Of a stretch of DNA of 47,055 nt, positions 8,291 through 17,900 are shown piece after piece (the first letter of the stretch is position 1; each line of letters opens with the position of its first letter). The stretch comes from Hydrogenophaga sp. 2FB (GTDB lineage Bacteria > Pseudomonadota > Gammaproteobacteria > Burkholderiales > Burkholderiaceae_C). The notes under the pieces are model-generated. The model was not told where the DNA came from. It saw only the letters and a list, made by a program, of their open reading frames with translations, and did no database searches. The position numbers and the translations under genes were made by a program. The stretch spans positions 1 through 47,055 of the forward strand of contig NZ_SCML01000050.1 in assembly GCF_005503365.1 (NCBI RefSeq). The letters are read 5' to 3'.

Positions 8291-8294
<4 letters not shown>
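7587..8294 (-). CDS. GntR family regulator, FCD (FadR-like) subfamily
   Basis: A 235-residue regulator. The winged helix-turn-helix occupies about residues 30-95 (KRFGVSRFPIRQALKKLEAEGLI), followed by an all-helical FCD ligand domain with the metal-type residues spread through ILDIRIALE, LNLEFH and NEHKAIL. The start at 8294 overlaps the stop of the ABC ATPase gene by 4 bp; an internal Met at 8276 is an alternative. It is embedded in the operon rather than divergent, so it would be autoregulated. The likely operator is the tandem palindrome at 14096-14119. Confidence 0.85.
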
Positions 8295-9028
<734 letters not shown>

Positions 9029-9036
9029 GTCGTTCT

Positions 9037-9726
9037 CTATCGGACGATGGCGATGCGGCGCTGCAGTGCCTTGACGCAGCGGGAGAGGAGCACGCAGGCC
9101 ACCAGGTACACCAGGGCAACGGTCAAATACATTTCATGCGGCCGCCCGTCGCGCTTGGCCACAAAATCGGCGCTGCCGAAGAAGTCCTTGATGGACAGCA
9201 CGGAGACCAGCGAGACATCCTGAAAGAGCACGATGGTCTGGCTCAGCAACACCGGCAGCATGTTGCGAAAGGCCTGCGGCACGATGATGAAGACCATGAT
9301 CGTCCAGTAACCCATGCCCAGGGCCTTGCCGGCATTCAGTTGCCCAGGTGGAATCGACTGAATGCCCGCGCGCATGATTTCGCAGAAGTAGCAGGCCTCG
9401 AACAGAATGAAGGTGATCACGCACGAGGTGAGCGCGTCGATTTCAATCGGGCGTTTCGATCCCGTCATCCAGGCCGCGATGAAGGGCACCAGAAAGAAGA
9501 ACCAGAAGATCACCAGCAGCAAGGGGATGGAGCGCAGCGTGTTGACATAGGCGCCCACGACCGAGGACAGCACCTTGTTGCCGGACAGGCGCGCCAGCGC
9601 GAGCAAGGTCCCCAGCACCACGCCACCCAGGGCGGAGATGCCCGTGAGCTGCAGCGTGAACCAGAAGCCCTGAACCAGCTGCGGCGCGGCACGGGCGATG
9701 ACGTCGGTGTCAAACAGGATGGACAT
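9037..9726 (-). CDS. Amino acid ABC transporter permease (GltK-type)
   Basis: A 229-residue integral membrane protein of the His/Glu/Gln/Arg/opine permease family. About five membrane segments can be seen, with the EAA-loop region QSIPPGQLNAGKALGMG followed by PQAFRNMLPVLLSQ. Begins 3 bp after the other permease gene, so both are made together as the heterodimeric channel. Confidence 0.9.
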   Translation of the reverse strand: MSILFDTDVIARAAPQLVQGFWFTLQLTGISALGGVVLGTLLALARLSGNKVLSSVVGAYVNTLRSIPLLLVIFWFFFLVPFIAAWMTGSKRPIEIDALTSCVITFILFEACYFCEIMRAGIQSIPPGQLNAGKALGMGYWTIMVFIIVPQAFRNMLPVLLSQTIVLFQDVSLVSVLSIKDFFGSADFVAKRDGRPHEMYLTVALVYLVACVLLSRCVKALQRRIAIVR

Positions 9727-9729
9727 GGT

Positions 9730-10464
9730 TTACCTCGTCTGCCGGATGCTGAGACCCGGGACCTCCAGGCGCCCTTCGATGAAGCCCATCAAGCGCACCA
9801 CCAGGAGATTGACCCCGAGGTAGATGAGCGTGGCGGCGGTGAATGCCTCGAAGATCTGGAAGGTCATCTCCTGCATGGACCGGGTCGCCGCCATCAGCTC
9901 CACCACCGCGATCGTGAAAGCCACGGAGGTGTTCTTGATGATGTTGAGAAACTCGTTGGTCAGCGCCGGCATGATCTTGCGAAATGCCACAGGCACCAGG
10001 ACGAACCGGTAGACCTCGGCGGTCTCCATGCCCAAGGCCCTTGCCGCATAGGATTGACCGGTGGGAATGGCCTGGATGCCCGCGCGAATCTGTTCCGCCA
10101 CCCGGGCCGAGGTGAAAAAGGCCAGGCAGATGATGGCCGCCAGCACGTTGTACTGGTTCCATGCCTTGACGGTGTCGGACCAGCCCGACGGTAGCAGGTC
10201 GGGCACCACATAGAACCAGATGAACATCTGGACGATCAACGGAATGCTCCGCAGCAGTTCGACGTAGCCGCCCGCCAGACGTGCCCAGATGCCCGGTTTG
10301 AAGGTTCGCGCGATGCCGACCGCGATCCCGATCAGCAACGCGACGACCCACGCGGAGAGACCGACCGTCAGGGTCCATCGAAGCCCGTGGAACAGGGTTC
10401 CCAGGTACGTGGACACGCCGTCCGATGTGGTGGCCCACAGAATGGGCCAGTTCCATGTGTACAT
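9730..10464 (-). CDS. Amino acid ABC transporter permease (GltJ-type)
   Basis: A 244-residue membrane protein of the same permease family. The EAA loop is IQAIPTGQSYAARALGM followed by PVAFRKIMPALTNEFLN, and hydrophobic segments occur throughout (for example LSAWVVALLIGIAVGIA near residues 36-52). It is the first of the two permease genes, 24 bp after the binding-protein gene. Confidence 0.9.
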   Translation of the reverse strand: MYTWNWPILWATTSDGVSTYLGTLFHGLRWTLTVGLSAWVVALLIGIAVGIARTFKPGIWARLAGGYVELLRSIPLIVQMFIWFYVVPDLLPSGWSDTVKAWNQYNVLAAIICLAFFTSARVAEQIRAGIQAIPTGQSYAARALGMETAEVYRFVLVPVAFRKIMPALTNEFLNIIKNTSVAFTIAVVELMAATRSMQEMTFQIFEAFTAATLIYLGVNLLVVRLMGFIEGRLEVPGLSIRQTR

Positions 10465-10488
10465 GTCGGTCAGCTCCGTGGGTGCCGG

Positions 10489-11382
10489 TTACTCGATGCC
10501 CTTGTCGTTCGGGTTGGCCAGCGCGTTCTTCAGCGCCTGCGTCATGGGGAAGTTGAGGTTCACGTTCTTCGGCGGGATGTTCGACTCGAACCACTTGGCG
10601 TAGAGCTTCTGGTACTCACCGGACTTGACCAGACTGGCCAGAGTGCGGTCCACCGCGGCCTTGAAGGTCGGATCGTCCTTGCGCATCACGAGGCCGTAGG
10701 GTTCCACACGCAGGGCTTCGTCGATGAGCTTGAAGTCGGCCGGCTTGGCGCTGTTCGCGACGAGGGACGCCAGAAGGATGTCGTCCATCACGAAGGCTTG
10801 CGCGCGGCCGGTGCTGAACATCAGGAAGGACTGCGAGTGGTCCGGGTTGGTCAGCTTCTTGGTCTCGAACTTGTGCTCCTGTTCGAACTTGGTCAGCAGG
10901 TTGATCGAGGTGGACGCGGCCGTGACGGACACCGTCTTGCCGTTCAGATCGGAGAACTTGTTGATGTTGCTGTCCTTGCGCACCACGGCACGGATGCTCG
11001 AGACATAGAGCGTGTTGCTGAATGCGACCTGTTTCTGGCGCTCCATGGTGTTGGTGGCGGGGCCGCACACGATGTCCACGCCCTGGTTCTGCAACAAGGG
11101 AATCTGGGTGCTCAGCGTGACGGGCCGGTACACGACCTTCACGTCCTGCTTCAGGTCGGCCTTGATGGTGTCGACCACGCGGTTGCAGATGTCGACGAAG
11201 AAGCCGATCGGCTTGCCCTCGTCGGTGAGGTAGGAAAAGGGCACGGACACATCGCGGTGGCCGATGCGGATTTCACCGGTTTCCTTGATCCGCTGCAGCG
11301 TGCCATCCGCCTGCGCTTGCGCGGCGCCTGTGGCGACCAGGGCGACACTGGCGCCCAGAAGGAGAGAACGGAATGTTTTCAT
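10489..11382 (-). CDS. Periplasmic amino acid-binding protein (GltI-like) of the ABC importer
   Basis: A 297-residue binding protein with a Sec signal peptide (MKTFRSLLLGASVALVATG, predicted cleavage after AQA near residue 24). The mature part starts GTLQRIKETGEIRIGHRDVS, the typical beginning of glutamate/aspartate-type binding proteins of family 3, and includes VDICNRVVDTIK. The closest recognisable group is the GltI/DEBP type, which suggests an acidic amino acid or a related dicarboxylic amino compound, consistent with the aspartate dehydrogenase upstream. Confidence 0.9.
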   Translation of the reverse strand: MKTFRSLLLGASVALVATGAAQAQADGTLQRIKETGEIRIGHRDVSVPFSYLTDEGKPIGFFVDICNRVVDTIKADLKQDVKVVYRPVTLSTQIPLLQNQGVDIVCGPATNTMERQKQVAFSNTLYVSSIRAVVRKDSNINKFSDLNGKTVSVTAASTSINLLTKFEQEHKFETKKLTNPDHSQSFLMFSTGRAQAFVMDDILLASLVANSAKPADFKLIDEALRVEPYGLVMRKDDPTFKAAVDRTLASLVKSGEYQKLYAKWFESNIPPKNVNLNFPMTQALKNALANPNDKGIE

Positions 11383-11410
11383 GGATGGCTCCTGTGTGAA
11401 CGGGCGATGC

Positions 11411-11440
11411 CCAGGGAAAAACTCTGCAGAGAGGTTTTGA
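11411..11440 (-). promoter_or_regulatory. Small hairpin with T tract between proC-like and binding-protein genes
   Basis: CTCTGCAGAG (11422-11431) is a perfect palindrome followed on the minus strand by TTTTT, with AAAACC on the other side. It may be a weak attenuator or mRNA-processing stem that sets the higher level of the binding protein message in the operon. The stem is short. Confidence 0.3.
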
Positions 11441-11449
11441 AAGGATCGG

Positions 11450-12295
11450 TCAGACGGGCTTGGCCGCCTGCCGGTTGCTCAGCTCCCGCGCACGCGCGAA
11501 AGCACTGCCCACCGCCTCGGTCATGGCGCGGGGGAGTTCGTAGCGGGTCAGGACGTTCAAGCCTGCCTCGGTCGTTCCGCCCTTCGAGGCCACGCGGTCT
11601 CGAAGCGTCGTCAACGCGGTGGTTTCCGCGCAGGCCTGCTGAACCGCGCCAGCGCACGTCCGCAAGACCAGGTCCCGGGCCTGTTCTTCGGAGAAGCCCA
11701 AGGCCTGCGCGGCGGCCTGGAAGCTCGCCAGAAACTGGAACACGTAGCCTGGGCCGCTGCCGCTCACGGCGGTCACGGCATCGATGCGGTCATCGGCGTC
11801 GACCCAGAAGGTGTGGCCCGTGACGGCGAAGATGCGGTGGGCGAGTTCGCGGTCGGCGGGTGCTGCGCCAGGGCCGGCGAACATCCCTGTCACGCCTTCG
11901 CCAACGAGCGCCGGTGTGTTGGGCATGACACGAATCACCCGATCCGTCTGCAGCCATTCCTGAAGCAGCGGTGTGGCAATACCCGCGACGATGCTGATGT
12001 GCAGGGCGGAGCGCACGATGTCCCGGACGGGCTTCGCGGCTTCCTCCATCACTTGAGGTTTGACCGCCCACACCACGGCACCCGCGCGCGCGAGTTCCTG
12101 GGTGCTGGAGGGGAACACCTGAACACCGAAGCGCTCGCCCAATCGGCTGCGCTGTTGCGCGTCGGGCTCCACGACGAGGATGCTGTCGGCCGATCTGCCA
12201 GAGCGCCTGAGCCCTGCAATGAGCGCGGTCGCCATCTGGCCGCCGCCAATGAAGGCGATGACCACGTTGCCAAGGGCGTTGGTGTCTGCCTTCAT
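11450..12295 (-). CDS. Pyrroline-5-carboxylate reductase family protein (ProC-like)
   Basis: A 281-residue protein with the NAD(P) fold motif IAFIGGGQMATALIAGL at the N-terminus, VWAVKPQVM, the substrate-channel motif RVMPNTPALVGEG, and the C-terminal signature VASKGGTTEAGL. Length matches ProC. The start at 12295 overlaps the stop of the aspartate dehydrogenase gene (ATGA), which rules out the longer in-frame extension. ProC normally makes proline from P5C, but here it is embedded in an apparently catabolic amino-acid operon, so a related cyclic imine may be its substrate. Confidence 0.85.
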   Translation of the reverse strand: MKADTNALGNVVIAFIGGGQMATALIAGLRRSGRSADSILVVEPDAQQRSRLGERFGVQVFPSSTQELARAGAVVWAVKPQVMEEAAKPVRDIVRSALHISIVAGIATPLLQEWLQTDRVIRVMPNTPALVGEGVTGMFAGPGAAPADRELAHRIFAVTGHTFWVDADDRIDAVTAVSGSGPGYVFQFLASFQAAAQALGFSEEQARDLVLRTCAGAVQQACAETTALTTLRDRVASKGGTTEAGLNVLTRYELPRAMTEAVGSAFARARELSNRQAAKPV

Positions 12296-13080
12296 GTCGG
12301 GGTACCGCTGCTGGATGTCAGCAAGGTGTAGCCGGAGCCCAATGCCGCGAGGACCAGGCTGCCCGGAACGATGCGGGACGACGGGGAGCTCGCGGCGATG
12401 CGGTTGCCCGCCACCTTGACCTGGAACTTTCCAAAGTCCCCTTCGGCTTCGAGCTCGTGGATGTTCGCCGCGGCCGCCGGATCTACGTGGATCTCGACCC
12501 GTGTGGCGTCGAAGCCGATGCCCGCCAGGGCGATCGTGCCGGTGAGGTTGGCGTTTTTCGGGAAGCGCTGCACGGCCTCGCGCGCGCTGCCCGAGAACAC
12601 ACACGCGGCTCCTTGAATGGGTGTCGCCGCGTCGAAGTTCTTCAGGGCGTGCGGTGGCATGGTGCCGCGGTAGACCACGCGGTCCAGGCCGACCCAACGC
12701 GCCGATGCCAGACCATCGATCCCGGGCATCGCGCCGCAGGGAATCCGGATGTGGCTGTGGTGGCGATCGGCCACGTCACACAGAGCGATGCGAAACGCGT
12801 CGTCGACCAGCGCGCCGACCGAGGCGGGCACCAGATGGCTGCCCGACGCAACCACCGCGCTGGCGTATTGGCGCAGCGCCGACTGCCCGGCGCACTCCAC
12901 GACAACGTCGTGGCGCATGCCCAGAAAATCATCCAGCGTGTGGACGACCTTCGCCGTGCCGGCACCTTCCACCGCGTTGCGCACCAGAATGGCGTCCACC
13001 TTGCAGGCCCCGCTGCGCTCCAGCAGGGCATGCACCGAGCGCCCGATCGCTCCGTACCCGATAAGTCCGATCGTTGGCAT
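12292..13080 (-). CDS. L-aspartate dehydrogenase family protein (NadX-like)
   Basis: A 262-residue protein. The N-terminal Rossmann motif is IGLIGYGAIGRSV, the middle contains VECAGQSALRQYA and PCGAMPGIDGL, and the family-specific segment is RFPKNANLTGTIALAGIGFD. This matches the aspartate dehydrogenase family, which interconverts L-aspartate and iminosuccinate with NAD(P). It starts 3 bp after the Bug-type protein gene and overlaps the ProC-like gene. It could serve NAD synthesis, but the transporter operon argues for amino-acid breakdown. Confidence 0.87.
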   Translation of the reverse strand: MPTIGLIGYGAIGRSVHALLERSGACKVDAILVRNAVEGAGTAKVVHTLDDFLGMRHDVVVECAGQSALRQYASAVVASGSHLVPASVGALVDDAFRIALCDVADRHHSHIRIPCGAMPGIDGLASARWVGLDRVVYRGTMPPHALKNFDAATPIQGAACVFSGSAREAVQRFPKNANLTGTIALAGIGFDATRVEIHVDPAAAANIHELEAEGDFGKFQVKVAGNRIAASSPSSRIVPGSLVLAALGSGYTLLTSSSGTPT

Positions 13081-13083
13081 GGG

Positions 13084-14079
13084 TCAGTCCGCCTTGATGC
13101 CCGCGGCCTTGATCACCGCACCCTGTTCGGCAATCTCTTTGCGCACGAAGGCATCGAACTGCTGCGGGGTGTTCACGGGGTGCTCCGCGCCGAGCTTGAC
13201 CAGGCGTTCCTGCACCTCCGGCAGCAGCATCAGCTTGTTCACCTCGGCGCTGAGACGGGCGATCAGTTGAGGGGGCGTGCCCGCGGGGGCAAACAAGCCG
13301 TTCCACGTCACGGCGCTGAAGCCGGGCAGGGCGGCTTCGGCGATGGTGGGCACGCTCGGCAACGCCGCGGAACGTGTTTCGCTGGAGATGGCCAGGATCT
13401 TGATCTTGCCCGCCTTGGCCAGCGGGATCGCCGAGATCGTGGAGGAGAACATCACATCGAGTTGGGCGCCGAGAAGGTCCGCCTCGGCAAAGGAACTGCC
13501 GCGGTAGGGAATGTGCGTCATCGAAACGCGGGCCTTGTGCTTGAGCATCTCCATGGCCATGTGCTGCGAAGAGCCATTGCCGCCACTGCCGTAGTTCAGC
13601 CGGCCCGGCTGTGCCTTGGCGGTCTTCAACAGGTCCTGCAGGGTGTTGATGGGGCTCGACGCGGGGACGATGACCACGCTCGGCAGGGTGACGAGCAGGT
13701 TGACGGGCGTGAAGTCCTTCAGCGTGTCGTAGGGCAGCTTGGGCACCATCGTCACGTTCCCCGCGTGGCCCGGCGCCACCACCAACAGCGTGTGGCCATC
13801 GGCGGGCGCGCGCGCCACCTCGCCGGTGCCGACGACCCCGTTTGCCCCGGGGCGGTTTTCAACGGTCGTGGGTTGACCCAAGGCAACGCCCAGGTGCTGG
13901 GCGACGAGGCGGGCCACGGCATCCGTGTAGCCACCCGCGCCGAACGGAACGATGAAGCGGATGGGCCGGCGAGGGTCCCATCCGGGCTCGGGCGTCTGTG
14001 CACCACAGGTCAGCACGGTGGCGGCACCCAACGCGCCCAGAAGGACGTTGCGGCGAGAAACGTGGACGGCATTTGACAT
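13084..14079 (-). CDS. Bug-type (tripartite tricarboxylate transporter) substrate-binding protein, Tat-like signal
   Basis: A 331-residue solute-binding protein of the TctC/Bug family (IRFIVPFGAGGYTDAVARLVA, VENRPGANG, later MTHIPYRGSSFAEADLLGAQ). The start is placed at 14079 because GGAG lies 10 bases upstream and the longer starts at 14094, 14106 and 14139 would cover the operator at 14096-14119. The N-terminus VSRRNVLLGALGAATVL has a twin-arginine look. No TctA/TctB membrane genes are in the window, so it either uses a distant permease or acts as a sensor. First gene of the operon. Confidence 0.88.
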   Translation of the reverse strand: MSNAVHVSRRNVLLGALGAATVLTCGAQTPEPGWDPRRPIRFIVPFGAGGYTDAVARLVAQHLGVALGQPTTVENRPGANGVVGTGEVARAPADGHTLLVVAPGHAGNVTMVPKLPYDTLKDFTPVNLLVTLPSVVIVPASSPINTLQDLLKTAKAQPGRLNYGSGGNGSSQHMAMEMLKHKARVSMTHIPYRGSSFAEADLLGAQLDVMFSSTISAIPLAKAGKIKILAISSETRSAALPSVPTIAEAALPGFSAVTWNGLFAPAGTPPQLIARLSAEVNKLMLLPEVQERLVKLGAEHPVNTPQQFDAFVRKEIAEQGAVIKAAGIKAD

Positions 14080-14095
14080 GTGTTTGTGCTCCATT

Positions 14096-14119
14096 ATTAG
14101 ATCCATGATTGGATCCAAT
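14096..14119. promoter_or_regulatory. Tandem palindromic operator before the amino-acid operon
   Basis: ATTGGATCCAAT (14108-14119) is a perfect 12-bp palindrome. An imperfect copy, ATTAGATCCAT (14096-14106), lies 12 bases away in the same orientation. They are 17-40 bp in front of the first gene. Sites of this kind are typical targets of FCD-type GntR repressors, so the GntR protein encoded at 7587-8294 is the natural candidate. Confidence 0.6.
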
Positions 14120-14230
14120 TTAAGGTGAGACATTCGCAAAAATCTGAGAATATGGCAATTATCTGAAGTCTGGAGTGAACATTACTTCGAATTTGAAGCA
14201 GTAGGCAGAGGTTTTCGCTAGTAAGGCCCA

Positions 14231-14278
14231 TTTCTTGGGAAGTATAGGCACAAAAAACCTCGGGTTTTCACCAAGAAA
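14231..14278 (-). terminator. Compound stem-loop downstream of the Lrp-type gene
   Basis: Outer arms TTTCTTGG (14231-14238) and CCAAGAAA (14271-14278) pair perfectly. Inside them AAAACC and GGTTTT form a second hairpin (14254-14268) followed on the minus strand by extra T. It lies about 65 bases after the stop of the Lrp-type gene and separates it from the operon beyond. Confidence 0.5.
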
Positions 14279-14340
14279 AGCGTCGCAATTAGTCGGGTCA
14301 GTCCATGAAATCGGACGCAAGAGCTGTGCCCGCGCCGGGT

Positions 14341-14820
14341 CTAGTTCAGCGCGAGCGGCAACTTCGTCGAGTTCTTCACCTCTTCCATCACCGCGTAGGT
14401 GCGGGTCTCCCGCACCCCAGGCAGTTGCCAGAGCACCGTGCCGGCAAACTGGCGGTAGGCGTTCATGTCTGCCACACGGGTCTTGATCAGGTAGTCGAAG
14501 CCGCCCGCGACCATGTGGCATTCCAGGATCTCCGGATGGACCTGCACGGCCGCGCGGAACTGGTCGAACACATTGGGCGTGGTGCGGTCGAGCAGCACCT
14601 CCACGAACACCAGCATGCCCACGCCGATCAACCGGGGGTTCAAGCGCGCTTCGTAACCTTCGATGAAGCCGTCCCGCGTGAGCCGCTGGACCCGCGCCAG
14701 CACGGCGGTGGGCGACAGCGCCACGGCCTCGGCCAACTTCAGGTTCGACATCCGGCCATCGTCCTGCAGGTTCTGCAGGATGCGCCAGTCGATCCGGTCC
14801 AGTTCGGGAAGATCGTTCAT
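14341..14820 (-). CDS. Lrp/AsnC family regulator, probable PutR-type activator of putA
   Basis: A 159-residue Lrp/AsnC protein: helix-turn-helix at residues 7-55 (LDRIDWRILQNLQDDGRMSN, then LSPTAVLARVQRL) and a C-terminal RAM ligand-binding domain (LVFVEVLLDRTT, CHMVAGGFDYLIKTRV). It is divergent from putA with 90 bp between starts. In many alpha- and betaproteobacteria an Lrp-type protein activates putA in response to proline, and because this PutA has no DNA-binding domain of its own, that role is likely here. Confidence 0.87.
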   Translation of the reverse strand: MNDLPELDRIDWRILQNLQDDGRMSNLKLAEAVALSPTAVLARVQRLTRDGFIEGYEARLNPRLIGVGMLVFVEVLLDRTTPNVFDQFRAAVQVHPEILECHMVAGGFDYLIKTRVADMNAYRQFAGTVLWQLPGVRETRTYAVMEEVKNSTKLPLALN

Positions 14821-14910
14821 AGTGAATAGCTCCGATAGAAGTTGAAAATTCGAAACAATATGCCATAAAAAACCAGGATCATTGCAGCAATCACTTCAAA
14901 GGTGCCTTGC
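14821..14910. promoter_or_regulatory. Divergent promoter region of the Lrp-type regulator and putA
   Basis: A 90-bp gap, locally AT-rich around 14842-14876, that must hold both promoters and the Lrp-type binding sites. AAAGGTG at 14898-14904 is the ribosome-binding site for putA. No clear palindrome is visible, which is usual for Lrp sites. Confidence 0.5.
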
Positions 14911-17900
14911 ATGCCGACAGCTCCCACGCACATCCCCGAGACCTTTTTCCAACCCTCTCCGTTCGGCTCGACCCTGCTTCGCCGGGCCATCACGACCGCG
15001 TGGCGGCTGCCCGAGCCCGAGGCCGTGGCCCGCGTGCTGGACGCGGCGCGGCTCGCGCCGGACGCCGCGGCGCGCGTCAAGGCGCTGGCATCGCGCATCG
15101 CCGACACTTTGCGAACGCGCAAGGCCAGCGCCGGCCGCGCCGGCCTGGTGCAGAACCTCCTGCAGGAATACGCCTTGTCCTCGCAGGAAGGCATCGCCTT
15201 GATGTGCCTGGCCGAGGCGCTGCTGCGCATTCCCGACAAGGCCACGCGCGACGACCTGATCCGCGACAAGATCTCGCGCGGCCAATGGCATTCGCACCTG
15301 GGCCGCAGCCCGTCGCTGTTCGTCAACGCCGCGACATGGGGCTTGCTCATCACGGGCAAGCTGGTGGCCACGCACAGCGAGTCGGGCCTGTCGTCGGCGC
15401 TGGGCCGCCTGGTCGGTCTGGGCGGAGAGCCCTTGATCCGCAAGGGTGTGGACATGGCCATGCGGATGATGGGCGAACAGTTCGTCACGGGCGAGACCAT
15501 TGAAGAGGCCCTGCGCAACGCGAGCGCGCGGGAGAAGGACGGCTTTCGCTACTCCTACGACATGCTCGGCGAAGCGGCGCTCACGGCGCGCGACGCGCAG
15601 AAGTACCTGCGCGAGTACGAGCACGCCATCCAGGCCATCGGCAAGGCGGCGGCCGGCAAAGGCGTGCACGAGGGGCCCGGCATCTCCATCAAGCTCTCGG
15701 CCTTGCACCCGCGGTACAGCCGCGCGCAATATGACCGCGTGATCGCCGAGCTCTATCCCATCCTGGTGCGGCTTTGCGCCATGGCCAAGCGCCACGACAT
15801 CGGCCTGAACATCGACGCCGAAGAGGCCGACCGGCTCGAGCTCTCGCTCGATCTGCTGGAGAAGCTTTCGTTCGAACCCCAGTTGCAGCACTGGAGCGGG
15901 CTGGGCTTCGTCGTCCAAGGCTATCAGAAGCGCTGCCCCTACGTGATCGACTGCATCATCGACCTCGCCCGCCGCAGCCAGCGCCGGCTCATGGTCCGAT
16001 TGGTCAAGGGCGCTTACTGGGACACCGAGATCAAGCGCGCCCAGGTCGACGGCATGGACGGCTATCCGGTCTACACCCGCAAGCCGTACACCGATGCGGC
16101 CTACATCGCTTGCGCGCGCAAGCTGCTCGCCGCGCCCGACGCGGTCTACCCGCAGTTCGCGACGCACAACGCACAGACCCTCGCCACCATCTACGAGCTG
16201 GCGGACCCGTCGCGCTACACGCCGCAGCAGTACGAATTCCAATGCCTGCACGGCATGGGCGAGCCGCTGTACGAGCAGGTCGTGGGCGACGCTGCACAAG
16301 GCAAGCTGGGGCGACCCTGTCGCATCTACGCGCCCGTCGGCACGCACGAAACCTTGCTGGCCTACCTGGTGCGGCGCTTGCTCGAGAACGGTGCCAACAC
16401 CTCGTTCGTGAACCAGATCGCGGACCAGACCATCGACATCGACACGCTGGTGGACGACCCGGTCGACATCATCGAAGCCCATGCACGCGCGGAGGGCGCG
16501 GTGGGGCTGCCGCACCCGTTGATTCCCCTGCCCAAGGACCTGTTCGGTTCGCAGCGGCGCAACTCGTCGGGCGTGGACCTGTCGAACGACGCACAGCTGC
16601 AGCAGCTGGCCGCCACCTTCGCCGATGTCAGGCTCGACGCCCAGGAAGCCCGCCCCCTGCTGGCGCAAGACAGTGCTGGCGCCAGCGCCGAAGCGCTGCG
16701 CAACCCGGCCCACCACGCGGACATCGTCGGCACGGTGCGCTCGAGCTCTGGCGCTGACATCGAGCTCGCCCTGCGCTCGGCAACGCAGGGCGCTCCTCGC
16801 TGGGCCGGCACGGGCCCGCAGGAACGCGCCCGTTTGCTGGAGGCCACCGCCGACCACCTCGAAGGCGACATGCCCCGACTCATGGGCATCCTGATCCGCG
16901 AGGCCGGCAAGACGGCCGCCAACGCGGTGGCCGAGGTGCGCGAGGCGGTCGACTTCCTGCGCTACTACGCGCAAGCCGTGCGCACGCACTTTGACAATGC
17001 CACCCATGTGCCGCTGGGCCCCGTGGTGTGCATCAGCCCCTGGAATTTTCCGCTGGCCATCTTCGTCGGTCAGATCGCCGCTTCTCTCGCGGCGGGGAAC
17101 GTGGTGTTGGCCAAACCCGCGGAACAGACACCGCTGATCGCGGCCGAGGCCGTGAGAGCGATGTGGGCGTCGGGCATCCCCCGCGACGCGGTGCAATTGC
17201 TCCCGGGTTCCGGCGCCGAGGTGGGCGCGGCACTGGTGCGCGACCTGCGGGTGCAAGGCGTTCTCTTCACCGGGTCCACGGAAGTGGCGCGGTTGCTGCA
17301 GGCCAACCTGGCGGGCCGTGTGAATCCGCGCGGCCGGGCCATTCCCCTAATCGCGGAGACGGGCGGGCAGAACGCCATGATCGTGGACTCGTCCGCGCTG
17401 GTTGAACAGGTCGTGGGCGACGTCGTGGCCTCCGCGTTTGACAGCGCCGGCCAGCGCTGCTCGGCGCTGCGCGTCCTGTGTGTGCAGGACGATGCCGCCG
17501 ACCGGGTGCTCGAGATGTTGCTCGGTGCAATGGCGCAGCTGCGCGTGGGCGATCCGTCGCGCCTGGCCACCGACGTGGGTCCCGTGATCGACGGCGAGGC
17601 CAAGGCCAACATCGACCGCCACATCCACGCCATGCGCGCCAAGGGCCACCGCGTGCACCAGATTGCCGGGCACAGCGAACACGCGTTGGAGAGCGGCACC
17701 TTCGTCTTGCCGACCCTGATCGAAATCGACAGCCTGGCCGCGCTGCAGCGCGAGGTGTTCGGCCCGGTGCTGCATTTCGTCCGCTACAAACGCGAAGAAC
17801 TCGATGGGCTCATGTCCCAGATCAATGGCACTGGCTATGGACTGACGATGGGCCTGCACACGCGCATCGACGAGACGATTGCCCGCGTGGTCGACGCTTC

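Noticed and set aside
14896..17256. Minus-strand open frame of 786 codons opposite putA
   Set aside because: Antisense to a clear PutA with catalytic residues; composition is typical of a shadow frame.
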